Below are positions 63,596-64,000 of a stretch of DNA of 64,000 nucleotides, in pieces. Positions within the stretch are counted from its first letter, which is position 1. Each line of letters begins with the position of its first letter. The stretch is from a virus. Location of the stretch: IMG/VR virus record IMGVR_UViG_3300046782_000218, positions 1 through 64,000 of that record, one strand, 5' to 3'. Made by a program: the position numbers and the translations under genes. The notes beneath the pieces were generated by a model. The model ran no database searches, was not told where the DNA came from, and worked only from the letters and a program-made list of their open reading frames with translations.

Positions 63596-64000
63596 TTATC
63601 GCTTGTACCAGGACCAAACTGTACTTACTCTCGCTGGGAACAGGTTGACGCTACTCCACTGCGCGGGAAGAGACGCCGTAGCAGCTCCGTCAATGGTCTC
63701 TCCAGCCTGAGCCGCCACGGTAACCGCGTTGGCACTGGCGTCGATCTTCTTGACAGTGTACACGTTGGGGGTCCATGCTGCGCTGATCAGCGTTATGGTT
63801 ACGGGACCGGCGGTGGCGTCCACCAAAACCGTGTCGTCCAGCACCGTTACCGTGTAGTTAGCAGAGTGTACGTTGGAGACGAAACCCTGCTGGCCGTTGA
63901 CTATCTTCAACCCAGTAGGGTTGGTGACGGTGATGGTGTCCACGCTGACCAGACCCACCAGGTTGATTTCTCCCAGTAGAGCGGCCAACCCCGCACCGGA
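63596..64000 (-). CDS. C-terminus of a beta-rich structural protein (partial)
   Basis: The frame is open to the window edge, so the start lies outside. The visible part has two similar beta units and ends VYTVKKIDASANAVTVAAQA and then GETIDGAATASLPAQWSSVN, a pattern typical of the last repeat of phage head or tail fibres. Upstream of the portal it may be a head fibre. Confidence 0.6.
   Translation of the reverse strand, partial: SGAGLAALLGEINLVGLVSVDTITVTNPTGLKIVNGQQGFVSNVHSANYTVTVLDDTVLVDATAGPVTITLISAAWTPNVYTVKKIDASANAVTVAAQAGETIDGAATASLPAQWSSVNLFPARVSTVWSWYKR

Overview
This window is part of the genome of a tailed double-stranded DNA phage with a long, non-contractile tail (siphovirus type). 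It very probably infects a high-GC actinobacterium. The DNA is GC-rich, the genes are closely packed and often overlap by ATGA or GTGA, GTG starts are common, and the protein families (MuF-type portal fusion, RuvC-like resolvase, DUF1906 wall enzyme, many small zinc-ribbon proteins) are typical of actinophages. I cannot name the host genus. No integrase is visible, so I see no sign of lysogeny. Terminase is not in the window, so the genome continues past 64000. All genes but one (7745-8017) lie on the minus strand, so the genome reads from right to left.

Right part, 64000 down to 36646 (structure, lysis): the end of a beta-rich structural protein; a 1387-residue portal-MuF fusion that also carries a zinc-cysteine region, a ParB-like domain and a C-terminal Nudix domain; a prohead protease fused to zinc ribbons and a scaffold-like tail; a major capsid protein with an inserted fibronectin-like domain; cement-like proteins; head-tail connector genes; the major tail protein; tail assembly chaperones joined by a probable -1 frameshift; the tape measure; tail tip and receptor-binding proteins; then a coiled-coil membrane protein and three wall-active or papain-fold enzymes. 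I see none of the phage's usual promoters in this 27 kb, so it is probably one late transcript started outside the window.

Middle part, 36.6 to about 17 kb (regulation, recombination, replication): a small HTH regulator, a secreted NlpC/P60 protein, an HNH endonuclease, a RecB/Cas4-like nuclease interrupted at its active site by a 336-residue intein, a 1.8 kb RNA-rich region with remodelled tRNA-like elements and long hairpins, a Sak4-like ATPase with a DUF669-like partner, a primase-polymerase/ATPase, a repeat-rich likely origin (GTGTTCC repeats, 21345-21761), and a DinG-like helicase.

Left part, 17.4 kb to 1 (nucleotide metabolism, small early genes): a family A DNA polymerase whose ExoI motif is separated from the rest by a frame break, a RuvC-like resolvase, and a set of genes that points to a Z genome (2-aminoadenine replacing adenine): PurZ with Ser in place of the catalytic Asp of PurA, a MazZ-like hydrolase, a nucleoside-deoxyribosyltransferase/dUTPase fusion and a phage adenylosuccinate lyase. 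MazZ would supply dGMP, PurZ would make the succino intermediate, PurB would release dZMP, and the DpoZ-like polymerase would use dZTP. To the left are many small genes, almost every one with its own promoter and hairpin terminator. The early promoters share the consensus TTGYGC, 17-18 bp, TGRTAGAAT.
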